Shown piece by piece: positions 1-8,679 of a DNA stretch of 64,000 bases. The translations under genes were made by a program, and so were the position numbers. Under the pieces are notes generated by a model that saw only the letters and a program-made list of their open reading frames with translations, searched no databases and had not been told where the DNA came from. Source of the DNA: RPQK01 sp041946865 (GTDB taxonomy: Bacteria > Acidobacteriota > UBA6911 > RPQK01); contig JBHGBF010000028.1 of NCBI GenBank assembly GCA_041946865.1, forward strand, positions 1 to 64,000, read 5' to 3'. Within the stretch, counting starts at the first letter, position 1. Each line of letters starts with the position of its first letter.

Positions 1-188
1 CTGCCAATGGTACTGCCCAAAACCGACCAAACTGGCGCCATTTTAAACCGGCCGTGATAGCCTTGCTTAGTCGGGACAAAACGCAAGCTCCCCTCCGGGT
101 AAAAACCCTTAAGTCAACAGTGTTGCGCCTAAAGGCAGCACTACAAACAAGACTGAGGGATTACTCGGGCAGAAATTTAGAGTTGCTC
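1..188. other. upstream region without a recognised gene
   Basis: No reading frame here resembles a known protein on either strand. A half-copy of the downstream operator (AAATTTAGAG, 173-182) followed by TTGCTCT lies next to the full palindrome. It may be a weaker second regulator site. Confidence 0.4.
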
Positions 189-217
189 TTGTTATAAATT
201 TAGAGTACTCTAAATTT
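189..217 (+). promoter_or_regulatory. promoter with DtxR-type palindromic operator
   Basis: A perfect 22-bp palindrome, AAATTTAGAGTACTCTAAA plus TTT, occupies 196-217. It fills the spacer and -10 of a plausible σ70 promoter (TTGTTA at 189-194, TAAATT at 211-216, spacing 16). The first gene downstream encodes a DtxR-family metalloregulator, a family that binds AT-rich palindromes of this size. Metal-dependent autorepression of the feo operon is therefore inferred. The palindrome is seen directly; the binding protein is inference. Confidence 0.7.
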
Positions 218-239
218 GAACACGAGAGGTACCTTCTGC

Positions 240-896
240 ATGCTGACGAGCACCGTCGAAGATTACCTGAAGGCCCTGTTGCGGATCGAGGAAAACCAGG
301 AACGGGTGAGCACCTCGGACGTGGCGCGCACGCTGGCGGTCGCGGATTCAAGCGTCACCGACATGCTGCACAAGCTCCACAAGGCGGGCTTGCTCGAGCA
401 TCGTCCTTACTATGGGGCGACACTGACGGAAAAGGGGCGGAAGACCGCTCTGAAGATCCTGCGCCGCCACCGGCTGGTCGAACTGTTTCTTCACGACGTC
501 CTGGGTTACGGTTGGGAAGAGGTGCATGAAGAAGCGGAAAAGCTTGAGCATGTGGTTTCGGATTTGTTTATTGAGCGGGTCGACGAACTGCTGAAACACC
601 CGGCAAGGGACCCCCATGGGGAGGCGATCCCGGACGCCGAAGGCCGGCGGGCGGAGGAGGAAGGCGCCTGTCTGGCCGACGCTGCTGCCGGAGACTATGA
701 GATTGTCCGGATCACCAACGGTCGGACCGGTTTGTTCGACTACTTGGAAGCCGAAGGATTGCGTCCCGGCGGGCGCCTGAAACTGATCAAGAAGACCCCC
801 TTCGGCGGCCCTCTGGTGTTGAAATCGGCGGGCAGCCGGAAGCGGGTCCATCTGGGCTCGGAGGCGGCCATGAGCATTTACGTGAAAAGAGCATAG
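240..896 (+). CDS. DtxR/MntR-family metal-dependent transcriptional repressor
   Basis: 218-residue regulator with the classic DtxR plan. A winged helix-turn-helix covers about residues 1-62 (EDYLKALLRI, TLTEKGR) and the metal-binding/dimerisation helices about 63-125 (HDVLG, WEEVHEEAEKLEH). A C-terminal FeoA/SH3-like domain starts near 145 (GDYEIVRI). A DPHG segment follows the dimerisation domain, as is usual. I chose the ATG at 240 because GAGAGG lies 10 bases upstream and the family begins just before the HTH; an in-frame TTG at 216 lies inside the operator. It heads an operon with feo genes, so it is most likely Fe(II)- or Mn(II)-responsive. Which metal it senses cannot be told from sequence. 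Confidence 0.9.
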   Translation: MLTSTVEDYLKALLRIEENQERVSTSDVARTLAVADSSVTDMLHKLHKAGLLEHRPYYGATLTEKGRKTALKILRRHRLVELFLHDVLGYGWEEVHEEAEKLEHVVSDLFIERVDELLKHPARDPHGEAIPDAEGRRAEEEGACLADAAAGDYEIVRITNGRTGLFDYLEAEGLRPGGRLKLIKKTPFGGPLVLKSAGSRKRVHLGSEAAMSIYVKRA

Positions 897-913
897 TCGA
901 TCTGGGGTTTGTC

Positions 914-1939
914 ATGATTCCATTCCTCACGGTACTATTGACGGCCATCTTGGCTTTTCTGATCTGGTGGCTCATCCGGCCGGGCGGCATCCTGGAAAGG
1001 TGGGGCCGCCTGAGGCTCGTATCCAGGCGAATCTGGATTGAAGACGCTTTGAAATATCTTCACACCTGTGAGTACGAGCGGCGGGATGCCGACCGGGAAG
1101 GCTTGGCGGAAGCGCTTCAGACTTCCGGCGCGCGGGCCGAACGTCTGATCGGAATACTCGAAGCCCAGAAGCTCATTACACGGCAAAACCTGGTCCTGCG
1201 CCTTACTGAAGCCGGCCGGGATTACGCGGTCCGAGTGGTGAGGGCCCACCGTGTCTGGGAGCGCTACCTGGCGGATGAAACCGGGCTGAACGAAGCGAAC
1301 TGGCATCGCGAAGCGCATCGCCGGGAACACAGACTGACCGATCAGCAGGTGGACCTTCTGGCCGCCGGGATGGGTAACCCGGCCTACGACCCGCACGGAG
1401 ACCCTATCCCCACCGCCGCCGGAGAGCTCCCGCCTCACAGCGGCCAGCCCCTGACCAGCCTGCGGCCGGGCGACTGGGCGGTGATCGTTCACGTGGAAGA
1501 TGAGCCCGAGCCGCTTTACACGCAGTTGGTGGCAGCCGGAATGCGTCCAGGCGTGGAGGTTCAGCTGCTTGAATCGGCCGAGCAGCGGGTGCGCCTGTGG
1601 ACCCGGGATGGCGAGCAGGCGCTCGCGCCGGCGGTCGCCGGCCTGCTCTCGGTCCTGTCGCTCGCCGGGCAACCGGACGAGCGCGAACAGGGGGAGCTTC
1701 TGGCAAATCTGAACCCGGGAGAAACAGCGATCGTCCGCGCCATTTCTCTGACCTGCCGTAGACACGAGCGGCGCCGGCTGATGGACCTCGGCATCCTGCC
1801 GGGCACCGTGATCGAGGCCGTGTTGAAGAGTCCGGGGGGCGATCCGACAGCCTACCGGGTACGGGGCGCCCTCATAGCGCTGCGGGAAGAACAGTCACGA
1901 TGGATCTACATTTCGAGAGAGGTTCGGGAGGCAGCCTGA
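914..1939 (+). CDS. membrane-anchored DtxR-like / double FeoA fusion protein
   Basis: 341 residues in an unusual order. One N-terminal membrane segment (about 3-20, LLTAILAFLIWWLI) precedes a winged-helix region like DtxR (about 40-105). A DtxR-like helical region with HRE and DPHGDPIP motifs follows (about 110-165), then two FeoA-like SH3 domains (about 175-255 and 262-335). The second, with LNPGETAIVR and RRLMDLGILPG, is a good FeoA match. It starts 17 bases after the regulator gene, and its TGA overlaps the ATG of feoB (TGATG), so translation is probably coupled. It likely supplies the FeoA function, perhaps tethering it to the inner membrane beside FeoB. Whether the HTH still binds DNA is unknown. 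Confidence 0.8.
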   Translation: MIPFLTVLLTAILAFLIWWLIRPGGILERWGRLRLVSRRIWIEDALKYLHTCEYERRDADREGLAEALQTSGARAERLIGILEAQKLITRQNLVLRLTEAGRDYAVRVVRAHRVWERYLADETGLNEANWHREAHRREHRLTDQQVDLLAAGMGNPAYDPHGDPIPTAAGELPPHSGQPLTSLRPGDWAVIVHVEDEPEPLYTQLVAAGMRPGVEVQLLESAEQRVRLWTRDGEQALAPAVAGLLSVLSLAGQPDEREQGELLANLNPGETAIVRAISLTCRRHERRRLMDLGILPGTVIEAVLKSPGGDPTAYRVRGALIALREEQSRWIYISREVREAA

Positions 1940-2772
1940 TGACTATTCCAGATCAAGCTTCGCCCTGCGCCACTTGCCCGGCTCATCGTATTGCGAACCT
2001 CACGAAGCTCGGCGTGGACATGGCTAATTACGACTTTGTCGTGGCTCTCGCCGGCAACCCGAATACCGGTAAGAGTACTGTTTTCAACAGCCTGACCGGG
2101 CTCCGCCAGCATACCGGAAACTGGCCGGGAAAGACTGTAAGCCGCGCGGAAGGCGCGTTCTCGTACGAAGGCAAGCGCTACAAGATAGTCGACTTACCCG
2201 GCACCTACTCGTTGCTATCGACCAGCCATGACGAAGAGATCGCCCGCAACTTCCTGCTCTTCGGGCAGCCTGACGTGACGGTCATCGTAGCGGATGCGAC
2301 CCGCCTCGAGCGCAACCTGAACCTGGCTCTGCAGGTTCTCGAGATCACCGACCGCGTGGTCCTATGCCTCAACCTGATGGATGAGGCGAGGCGGCGCGGC
2401 CTGAAGGTGGATGACCGGGCGCTAGCCCGGGAACTGGGAGTACCGGTAGTCCCGACGGCAGCTCGGCAAGGTGAAGGCATCCTGGCGTTGCTGGCGGCGA
2501 TGGCGGACGTGGCAACCGGCAAAGTGGTCTGCCGTCCCTACCGGCTGAAGAATGAACCACCGACTCTCAAGCGCGCTCTCGAGCAACTGACCGGGCAATT
2601 GCGGGTCGTTTACCCGAACCTCCCGAATGCCCGCTGGGTGGCGCTTAGGCTGCTGGAAGGTGATCAGAGGATCGTGGAAGCGGTCGAAACGGGTGAACTG
2701 GCCGCGCTGGCCTCCGGACAGTCGACGCCCGCGGAGAGACCCTCGCTGACCGTTGTGCAGGAGGCCGTATGA
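1939..2772 (+). CDS. feoB: FeoB N-terminal GTPase subunit (split FeoB)
   Basis: 277-residue cytosolic G-protein half of the ferrous iron transporter. G1 GNPNTGKS is at residues 39-46, the conserved HTGNWPGKT stretch follows, G3 DLPG is at 85-88 and G4 NLMD at 145-148. The helical GDI-like domain fills the C-terminus and no membrane segment is present. A CATCPAH motif (residues 10-16) precedes the G domain and is not part of canonical FeoB. The ATG at 1939 overlaps the upstream stop; an in-frame ATG at 1900 lies inside the previous gene and is less likely. The gene ends in a 4-base ATGA overlap with the permease half. Confidence 0.93.
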   Translation: MTIPDQASPCATCPAHRIANLTKLGVDMANYDFVVALAGNPNTGKSTVFNSLTGLRQHTGNWPGKTVSRAEGAFSYEGKRYKIVDLPGTYSLLSTSHDEEIARNFLLFGQPDVTVIVADATRLERNLNLALQVLEITDRVVLCLNLMDEARRRGLKVDDRALARELGVPVVPTAARQGEGILALLAAMADVATGKVVCRPYRLKNEPPTLKRALEQLTGQLRVVYPNLPNARWVALRLLEGDQRIVEAVETGELAALASGQSTPAERPSLTVVQEAV

Positions 2773-4190
2773 GCAGCGTGCCAACGACTCAGGAAGTCCT
2801 CAATGCCGCCTCGACGCTTCGATGGCAGGTTGGGGCAAGCGTGCACGACTCGCTCATGGAGGCCCTCTATACCGAGGCTGCGCGCATTGCGGACAAGGCC
2901 GTCACGCGCAGCGGGGAGCAGCCGAAATTCGATCTGGATCGGACCATTGACCGCATTGTAACCAGCCGCTGGACCGGCTTTCCCATTATGCTGGTGCTGC
3001 TGGCCCTGGTCATGTGGCTCACCATCGCCGGGGCGAATGTGCCTTCGGGCCTGTTGGCCTCGCTCCTCCTGGACACCATCTACCCGGCGCTGAAGTCACT
3101 GGCGGTTTCAGCCCATTTCCCCTGGTGGTTGTCGGGTCTGCTGATCGACGGCATGTACCTGGCGATGGCATGGGTCGTGAGCGTCATGCTTCCTCCCATG
3201 GCCATTTTCTTCCCGCTGTTCACCCTCGCTGAAGACTTCGGCTACCTGCCCCGCGTGGCCTTCAACCTGGACCGCTTCTTCAAGAAAGCGGGCGCCCACG
3301 GCAAGCAGGCGCTGACCATGAGTATGGGTTACGGCTGCAATGCCGCCGGGGTAGTTTCAGCGCGCGTGATCGACAGTCCCCGGGAGCGCTTGATTGCCAT
3401 CCTGACCAACAATTTCGCCATCTGCAACGGCCGGTGGCCGACGCAGATCCTGATAGCCAGCATTTTCATCGGGTCGCTGGCCGCCCCGCACTGGGCCGGG
3501 CTTCTCTCGGCCGCCGCGGTGGTCGGGATCGTGCTGCTGGGGATCGCGTTTACGTTTCTTGTTTCCTGGGTGTTATCACGAACCTGGCTGCGCGGCGAGG
3601 CGTCGGCATTCAGCCTCGAGCTGCCGCCCTACCGCCCTCCGCGGATCCTGCAGACGATCTACACCTCGCTGATTGACCGGACCCTGATTGTGCTCTGGCG
3701 GGCAGTGGTTTTCGCGCTCCCGGCCGGTGCTGTCATCTGGCTGGTTTCGAATATCCGGCTCGGCGACCTGAGCGTTTCCGAGCACCTGATTCGCTGGTTT
3801 GACCCGTTCGCGCTCTTCATTGGATTGAACGGGGTGATTCTGCTCGCCTATATCATCGCCATACCGGCCAACGAGATCGTAATCCCGACGGTGCTGATGC
3901 TGACCGTGCTGAACGCCCGGCTCGCCGGCGTCGGCTCGGGCGCGGGCGTCATGTTTGAGCTGGATTCGATGGAGGCGACCGCCGACGTGCTCAAGGCCGG
4001 CGGCTGGACCGTGCTGACCGGCGTCAATCTGATGATCTTCAGCCTCTTGCACAATCCATGCTCCACCACGATCTACACGATCTACAACGAGACCCGAAGC
4101 GCCAAGTGGACCGCGGTGGCCACTTTCATGCCGATCGCCCTCGGCCTCTTCGTCTGCTTCCTGGTGGCCCAGGTGTGGGAGATTTTGTGA
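2769..4190 (+). CDS. feoB: FeoB C-terminal permease subunit (split FeoB)
   Basis: 473-residue membrane half of FeoB. After a cytosolic lead-in of about 75 residues come two Gate/nucleoside-recognition domains and the FeoB C domain, with around nine hydrophobic spans. The family signatures EDFGYLPRVAF, SMGYGCNAAG and NNFAICNGRWP are present. The conserved Cys in GYGCN is one proposed for Fe(II) handling in the family. It is translated from an ATGA overlap with the GTPase half, so both should be made in equal amounts. Together with the FeoA-like fusion protein it forms an inner-membrane Fe(II) uptake system. Confidence 0.93.
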   Translation: MSSVPTTQEVLNAASTLRWQVGASVHDSLMEALYTEAARIADKAVTRSGEQPKFDLDRTIDRIVTSRWTGFPIMLVLLALVMWLTIAGANVPSGLLASLLLDTIYPALKSLAVSAHFPWWLSGLLIDGMYLAMAWVVSVMLPPMAIFFPLFTLAEDFGYLPRVAFNLDRFFKKAGAHGKQALTMSMGYGCNAAGVVSARVIDSPRERLIAILTNNFAICNGRWPTQILIASIFIGSLAAPHWAGLLSAAAVVGIVLLGIAFTFLVSWVLSRTWLRGEASAFSLELPPYRPPRILQTIYTSLIDRTLIVLWRAVVFALPAGAVIWLVSNIRLGDLSVSEHLIRWFDPFALFIGLNGVILLAYIIAIPANEIVIPTVLMLTVLNARLAGVGSGAGVMFELDSMEATADVLKAGGWTVLTGVNLMIFSLLHNPCSTTIYTIYNETRSAKWTAVATFMPIALGLFVCFLVAQVWEIL

Positions 4191-4245
4191 CTGTTCGGAA
4201 AAGCCCGCGCCCGACTCGCCACCAGAACACGTCTCGTCACCTTCT

Positions 4246-4272
4246 CCGTAATCTCTCATCGACAAATTACGG
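4246..4272 (+). terminator. possible hairpin terminator after feoB
   Basis: Inverted repeat CCGTAAT (4246-4252) and ATTACGG (4266-4272) with a 13-base loop, 55 bases beyond the feoB stop. There is no U-tract, so an intrinsic terminator is only a guess. Confidence 0.35.
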
Positions 4273-4345
4273 GAACTGCAACCGGCTTGCGGCTTGGCCG
4301 GCTCGGCACATACCATATAAGCTCTGTGATCAGGAAGGAGTGCCT

Positions 4346-4786
4346 ATGCTGAAACGGATTTCCCCGCTGCTGAGCCCTGACCTTCTCGCCGTTCTGTGCC
4401 GCATGGGGCATGGGGATGAGATCGTGCTTGCCGACGCTCACTTCCCCGGTGAGACCTACGGAAAACGAGTGATTCGCGCTGACGGAATCAGAATCGCTCC
4501 TCTGCTGGACGCCATTCTGCCGCTGTTCGAGCTGGACAGTTACGTGGATGCGCCCGTCGTGATGATGACCCCGGTCCCGGGTGATCAGTTCGACCCGGCC
4601 GTGGAGCGCGAGTATCGCGCGGCAATCGACCGTCACGCCCCACAGACGCCAAAAATCGCGCGCATCGGCCGCGCCGAGTTTTACGAGCGCACGAAAGGGG
4701 TCTTTGCCGTCGTGATGACCGGTGAGACCGCCAAATACGGGAACATCCTGTTGAAAAAGGGCGTCACGCCCTACCAGCAGGATTAG
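4346..4786 (+). CDS. fucU: RbsD/FucU-family sugar mutarotase
   Basis: 146 residues, the full length of the FucU/RbsD family, which interconverts anomers of fucose or ribose. The N-terminal LLAVLCRMGHGDEIVLADAHFP holds the catalytic His-Gly-Asp and ADA(H/N)FP signature. The C-terminus carries the YxxxxKxG region (KYGNILLKKGV). The acidic, FucU-type middle part (DSYVDAPVVMM) favours FucU over RbsD. The ATG at 4346 has AAGGAG five bases upstream. It stands alone between the feo operon and a convergent molybdenum hydroxylase; no fucose genes adjoin it, so the substrate is inferred from family only. Confidence 0.88.
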   Translation: MLKRISPLLSPDLLAVLCRMGHGDEIVLADAHFPGETYGKRVIRADGIRIAPLLDAILPLFELDSYVDAPVVMMTPVPGDQFDPAVEREYRAAIDRHAPQTPKIARIGRAEFYERTKGVFAVVMTGETAKYGNILLKKGVTPYQQD

Positions 4787-4849
4787 GTGTTGAAAAGGTC
4801 CTCGGACTGGCGGCGCGAACCGGGACGGGGACAGGTGATCATCGTCCGG

Positions 4850-4876
4850 TAGCGGATGACCCGACGCGCTCCGCTA
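4850..4876. terminator. inverted repeat between convergent genes
   Basis: TAGCGGA (4850-4856) pairs with TCCGCTA (4870-4876) across a 13-base loop in the 255-base gap between fucU and the convergent hydroxylase gene. It could end transcription from either side. No T-run follows. Confidence 0.35.
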
Positions 4877-5041
4877 GACCGACGTTCCGCTGTCCGCTTG
4901 TAGTTCCGCCTTCAGTCCGGTTTTTGCAAACGTAGATCCTACTATCGACATAGCTCTGAAGAGCCCGCCAGAAGGCGTAGCTACGAACGGGTCAGGGAGC
5001 GGCAGAGGGAGGCCGGCGCCTTGTCAGGAGCCCTTCCCCGG

Positions 5042-7171
5042 TCAGTCCGTCGTCCCGACCTGTGCCAGGCGCATCGGCATCGAGCGGAGCCGCAGGCCGG
5101 TCGCGGCAAACACGGCGTTGCCGATGGCCGGGGCCAAACCGATGATCGGGGTCTCGCCTCCGCCCGCCGACGGGATGTCCGTCTTGTTCATCAAGTGCAC
5201 GTCGATCTTCGGGACGTCCCTGAATCGGGGCGCCCGGTAGGCCGTAAAACTCCCGTTCAGGATCTTGCCATCCTCGAACTGGATTTCCTCGAACAGCGCG
5301 CCACCGAGCGCCATCATGATGCATCCCTGGACCTGGGACAGCAGTCCTGCCGGGTTGAGGATCGGCCCGCACTCAAACACCTCGCAAACTTCACGGACAC
5401 GGATCTCAGCTGCCTTCCGGTCGATCGCAACCTCGACGCAGGTGGCGACCACCGAATTCTTCTCAGTCCCGCAGGCCAGCCCTACTCCCAGCTCGGGCGT
5501 CACTTTTTTCACTCGCTCGGCCCAGCCGAAACGCTGTGAGGCTTCCTGCAGCACGGCGCGCAGCCGGGGGTTCTGCAAATGTTTCAATCTGAAGCTGAGC
5601 GTGTCAAGGCCAGAGGCGGCGGCCAGCTCGTCCATGAACGACTCACGGGCGAAATTGTTGCCCGTGGCGGCCAGGCATCGGTAGGAGCCCTGGGGCACAG
5701 GTGAATCGGAGCCGACCGGCACAATGCGGGTATTCGGCACCTCGTAAGGAGTCGCAATGGCGGCAGGTCCTCCGTTGATATTGGTGAACTCCCAGGCGAC
5801 CAGGGACTGATTGCGATCCAGGCCCGCCTTGCATTCAATGACCGCAGCGGGCCGGCAGTAAGCCCAGGTGAACTCCTCGTTGCGAGTCCAGCGGACCCAG
5901 ACCGGACGGCCTGCGGCCTTCGCTATCCGGGCGGCCTCTACGGCGGCCTCCGCGCTATGCTTGCCGCCAAATCCGCCGCCCATGTCCGGAATAATGACCC
6001 GGACACGCTCGGGGGGCACGCCACAGGCCTGTGCCACATCTCGTCTGGCGCGGAACGGCCCGTCACATCCGGCCCAAACGGTCACCTTCCCGTCGCTGCT
6101 CCATTCCGCGACCGCGGCGCGCGGCTCCATTGGGGCGTGCTGAATGTAGGCCAGGGTATAAGTAGCGCTGACCGTTTTCGCGGCAGCGGCAAACCCTTGC
6201 TCAATGGATCCCGTGGCGTTTGGGCGGGCCCGGCTATAGTCAACGTGTTCCTTGAGATAACTGTGCAGATTCCGGTTCGACACCGGACGCGGCGCAGTCT
6301 TCCACTTCGCTGTCTTGGCAACCGCCTCCAAGGCCTGGGTAGCACGATGCGATGACGGGGCGGCCAATCCCACAAAACCGCCGTCGCGGACCACGACCAC
6401 GTCTTTCATCGCTTGCGCCGGCGAAAGATCGATAGATTCGAGCGTAGCCCCATAGGCGGGCGCCCGCAAGACTCTGGCGTAGAGCATGTTCGGCCGGATG
6501 ATGTCCGAAGGAAACTGGTGTCGGCCCGTTATCAGATCCTGAGCCCCCGGCTTGGGGATGGACTGACCGAGCACCTTCCAGTCGCTGACGGCCGTTACGG
6601 CGACGTTTGGCCTCACATTTCCGGCAAAAGCCGTGACCACTTCCCTGGATTTGGCAAGGTCGGCATACGTCATCGACTGCCCGGTGGACTTGTTGGTGAT
6701 GACGCCGTTGTTCACCTCCAGGCTGGCCGGGTCGACCTGCCACTGGCGGGCGGCGTGCTCGGTCAACAGCACGCGAGCCGTGGCCGCGGCCTGACGCATT
6801 GGAGGCACGTTGGCCGGAGTCGTGCGGCTGCCGGCTGTAATGCCGTCATCAGGCACAACGTCAGTGTCTGCCATGATCAGGCGGATTCGCTCCACCGGGA
6901 CACGCAATTCTTCGGCCGCCGCCTGCGAAAGCTCCGTGCGAGGGCCCTGGCCTTCCTCTACCTTGCCGCTTAGCGCCGTGATCGTTCCGTCCTCGTTCAG
7001 GTGCACCCGCGCCACTATGCTCGTGTCCGGCGTGCCTCCAAAACCCTGCGCTAAGGCCCGCCGGTCCGTTACCGTGATCAGAATCCCGGATCCGAGAACC
7101 TGTAGAAAGCCGCGCCGGCTGAGAGAAGCGGCGTCTGTCTGAAGAAGCGAAATCGGTAGCTTGCTTTCCAT
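5042..7171 (-). CDS. molybdopterin-binding subunit of xanthine dehydrogenase-family hydroxylase, Tat-exported
   Basis: 709-residue large subunit of an aldehyde/isoquinoline-type molybdenum hydroxylase. A Tat signal (SRRGFLQVLGSG, about residues 17-28) predicts periplasmic location. Family landmarks are the RxHxNxDG start of the molybdopterin domain, the DMGGGFGGK loop, and GGGETPI near the C-terminus, whose Glu matches the catalytic base. The chosen ATG has GGGGAGG upstream and lies 6 bases after the stop of the 2Fe-2S subunit. The two-subunit, Tat-bearing, FAD-less arrangement matches isoquinoline 1-oxidoreductase-like enzymes that pass electrons to cytochromes. The actual substrate cannot be read from sequence. 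Confidence 0.88.
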   Translation of the reverse strand: MESKLPISLLQTDAASLSRRGFLQVLGSGILITVTDRRALAQGFGGTPDTSIVARVHLNEDGTITALSGKVEEGQGPRTELSQAAAEELRVPVERIRLIMADTDVVPDDGITAGSRTTPANVPPMRQAAATARVLLTEHAARQWQVDPASLEVNNGVITNKSTGQSMTYADLAKSREVVTAFAGNVRPNVAVTAVSDWKVLGQSIPKPGAQDLITGRHQFPSDIIRPNMLYARVLRAPAYGATLESIDLSPAQAMKDVVVVRDGGFVGLAAPSSHRATQALEAVAKTAKWKTAPRPVSNRNLHSYLKEHVDYSRARPNATGSIEQGFAAAAKTVSATYTLAYIQHAPMEPRAAVAEWSSDGKVTVWAGCDGPFRARRDVAQACGVPPERVRVIIPDMGGGFGGKHSAEAAVEAARIAKAAGRPVWVRWTRNEEFTWAYCRPAAVIECKAGLDRNQSLVAWEFTNINGGPAAIATPYEVPNTRIVPVGSDSPVPQGSYRCLAATGNNFARESFMDELAAASGLDTLSFRLKHLQNPRLRAVLQEASQRFGWAERVKKVTPELGVGLACGTEKNSVVATCVEVAIDRKAAEIRVREVCEVFECGPILNPAGLLSQVQGCIMMALGGALFEEIQFEDGKILNGSFTAYRAPRFRDVPKIDVHLMNKTDIPSAGGGETPIIGLAPAIGNAVFAATGLRLRSMPMRLAQVGTTD

Positions 7172-7176
7172 GGCCT

Positions 7177-7644
7177 TTACCTCCCCGCCTTCGCAGCTCG
7201 ACGGACCGCATTCGTGATCTTGACGTAACCGTTGCACCGGCAGATGTTTCCGTTCATGCCGGCGACGATCTCCTCGTCAGTGGGATCAGGCTTCTCACGA
7301 AGCAACGCAACCGCTGACAGGATCATGCCGGGAGTGCAGTAGCCGCACTGCATAGCTCCCTCCTCCAGAAACGCCTGCTGGACCGGGTGAAGCTTACCGT
7401 TCCCGGCAAGTCCTTCGATTGTGACGATCGATCTCCGGACCGCGGCCGATACCGGGAGGCGGCAGGAGAAAACGCGTTTTCCGTCTATCAGGACAACACA
7501 GGCGCCACAGCGCCCCTCGCCGCATCCGTACTTCGTCCCCGTCAGATGCAGGTCTTCCCGCAGGACATCCAACAGCTTGCGCTCCGGATCTGTGGTCACA
7601 GTCCTTTCCACACCGTTGACATTAAGCACGAGGGTCACATCCAT
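7177..7644 (-). CDS. 2Fe-2S subunit of molybdenum hydroxylase
   Basis: 155 residues with an N-terminal plant-type ferredoxin domain (CGEGRCGACVV and a fourth Cys in VFSC). A C-terminal [2Fe-2S] helical domain follows (CGYCTPGM, and CRCNGY). These eight cysteines are complete. It is the small electron-transfer subunit for the molybdopterin subunit five bases downstream. No signal peptide is visible, so it is probably exported as a complex with its Tat-bearing partner. It belongs to the IorA/CoxS/XdhC-type small subunits; no FAD subunit gene adjoins it. Confidence 0.93.
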   Translation of the reverse strand: MDVTLVLNVNGVERTVTTDPERKLLDVLREDLHLTGTKYGCGEGRCGACVVLIDGKRVFSCRLPVSAAVRRSIVTIEGLAGNGKLHPVQQAFLEEGAMQCGYCTPGMILSAVALLREKPDPTDEEIVAGMNGNICRCNGYVKITNAVRRAAKAGR

Positions 7645-7661
7645 GGGCAGACTCCTTGGGG

Positions 7662-8492
7662 CTATTTTAGTTCAGAAGGACACTCCAGCAGAGATTTCCA
7701 CTGATTCTGCTCGAGGAAACTGCCGGGCACATTCGCTTCCATTTCCTGGAAGAGCGCAAAAGGCACCGAAACGGTGACCAGGCCTCTGCCCAGACGTTTG
7801 AGCTGGCGGCGGGCGGAGATGTCATTGAGGCCGACGACGGCGCGCGGAGTCGAGGAACGGGCCTCTCTGTAAGTGAAGATCCCGATCGACTGGCAGCCGG
7901 CGGCATGGGGGATAATCGCGTTTTCGCTGTCAGGACGGTCGTAGTTGGCCATGACGACCAGTGCAGACATCTGGTCGGCATCAGCCAGGAATACGACCAC
8001 GACGGGCTGTTCGTCCTTCTCGAGCTGCTGCAACTGCTTAAAAACGACGTACCGGGCGGGGACATCCATGATCGGCAGGCTGCTCTCCACCCAATGCTTC
8101 ACCAGTTCGGGCGTCTTCCGGTAACGCTCGCCGTGCAGAAAGTGCTCCCGCAACTCGCCTCGCATCCACGAGGCACACTGGTCCGCGATCGCTTTTCCCG
8201 CCTTAGACTTCTCGTTTCCGTCCGACAAGAACCTGCAGAAAGAACTCACGCCGCCGGGAAAGCCGACATAGGCATTCCCAAAGCCGAGGCCGACGCCGCC
8301 ACCCCAGCATCCGAAACTCCCTCGGCTGAAGGCGGCAACACGGCCGCGTTCGGCCACAGTCCCGAAAATCGCCATCACGCAGCCCCATCTTCCTTCGGCA
8401 AAGAACAGCGCATTCGCGGGACGGTCGTCCGTCCAGAGGATGGCGACGGGCTGGTATTTCAGTTTCAAGGCTCGGGCGAGAAGGCTCTCCAT
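7662..8492 (-). CDS. DUF169 family protein
   Basis: 276 residues of the DUF169 family (COG2043): KLKYQPVAILWTDD near the start, then GRWGCVMAIFGTVAERGRV and the GCWGGGVGLGFG cysteine/glycine stretch. The function of the family is not known. The ATG at 8492 starts at the first conserved segment; upstream sequence in frame does not look like the family. It lies 17 bases upstream of the 2Fe-2S subunit gene on the same strand, so it is probably cotranscribed with the hydroxylase. The conserved Cys residues could hold a cofactor or metal, but this is speculation. Confidence 0.8.
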   Translation of the reverse strand: MESLLARALKLKYQPVAILWTDDRPANALFFAEGRWGCVMAIFGTVAERGRVAAFSRGSFGCWGGGVGLGFGNAYVGFPGGVSSFCRFLSDGNEKSKAGKAIADQCASWMRGELREHFLHGERYRKTPELVKHWVESSLPIMDVPARYVVFKQLQQLEKDEQPVVVVFLADADQMSALVVMANYDRPDSENAIIPHAAGCQSIGIFTYREARSSTPRAVVGLNDISARRQLKRLGRGLVTVSVPFALFQEMEANVPGSFLEQNQWKSLLECPSELK

Positions 8493-8679
8493 GGGCGCCG
8501 GATTGTAACACAAATGCCTTATTTCACTCGGATAGTCACTTGACAACTGGAACAGGCTGAGAAATGTTGAGCTGACAAACGAGGGAAGCTTCGGGACACC
8601 TGCCCAACCGGCGAGTTGTGAGCGAGTCCCGGCTGGGCGAATTGCAAAACTTTGCGCCACCGAGTCGACGGGAAAGCGG

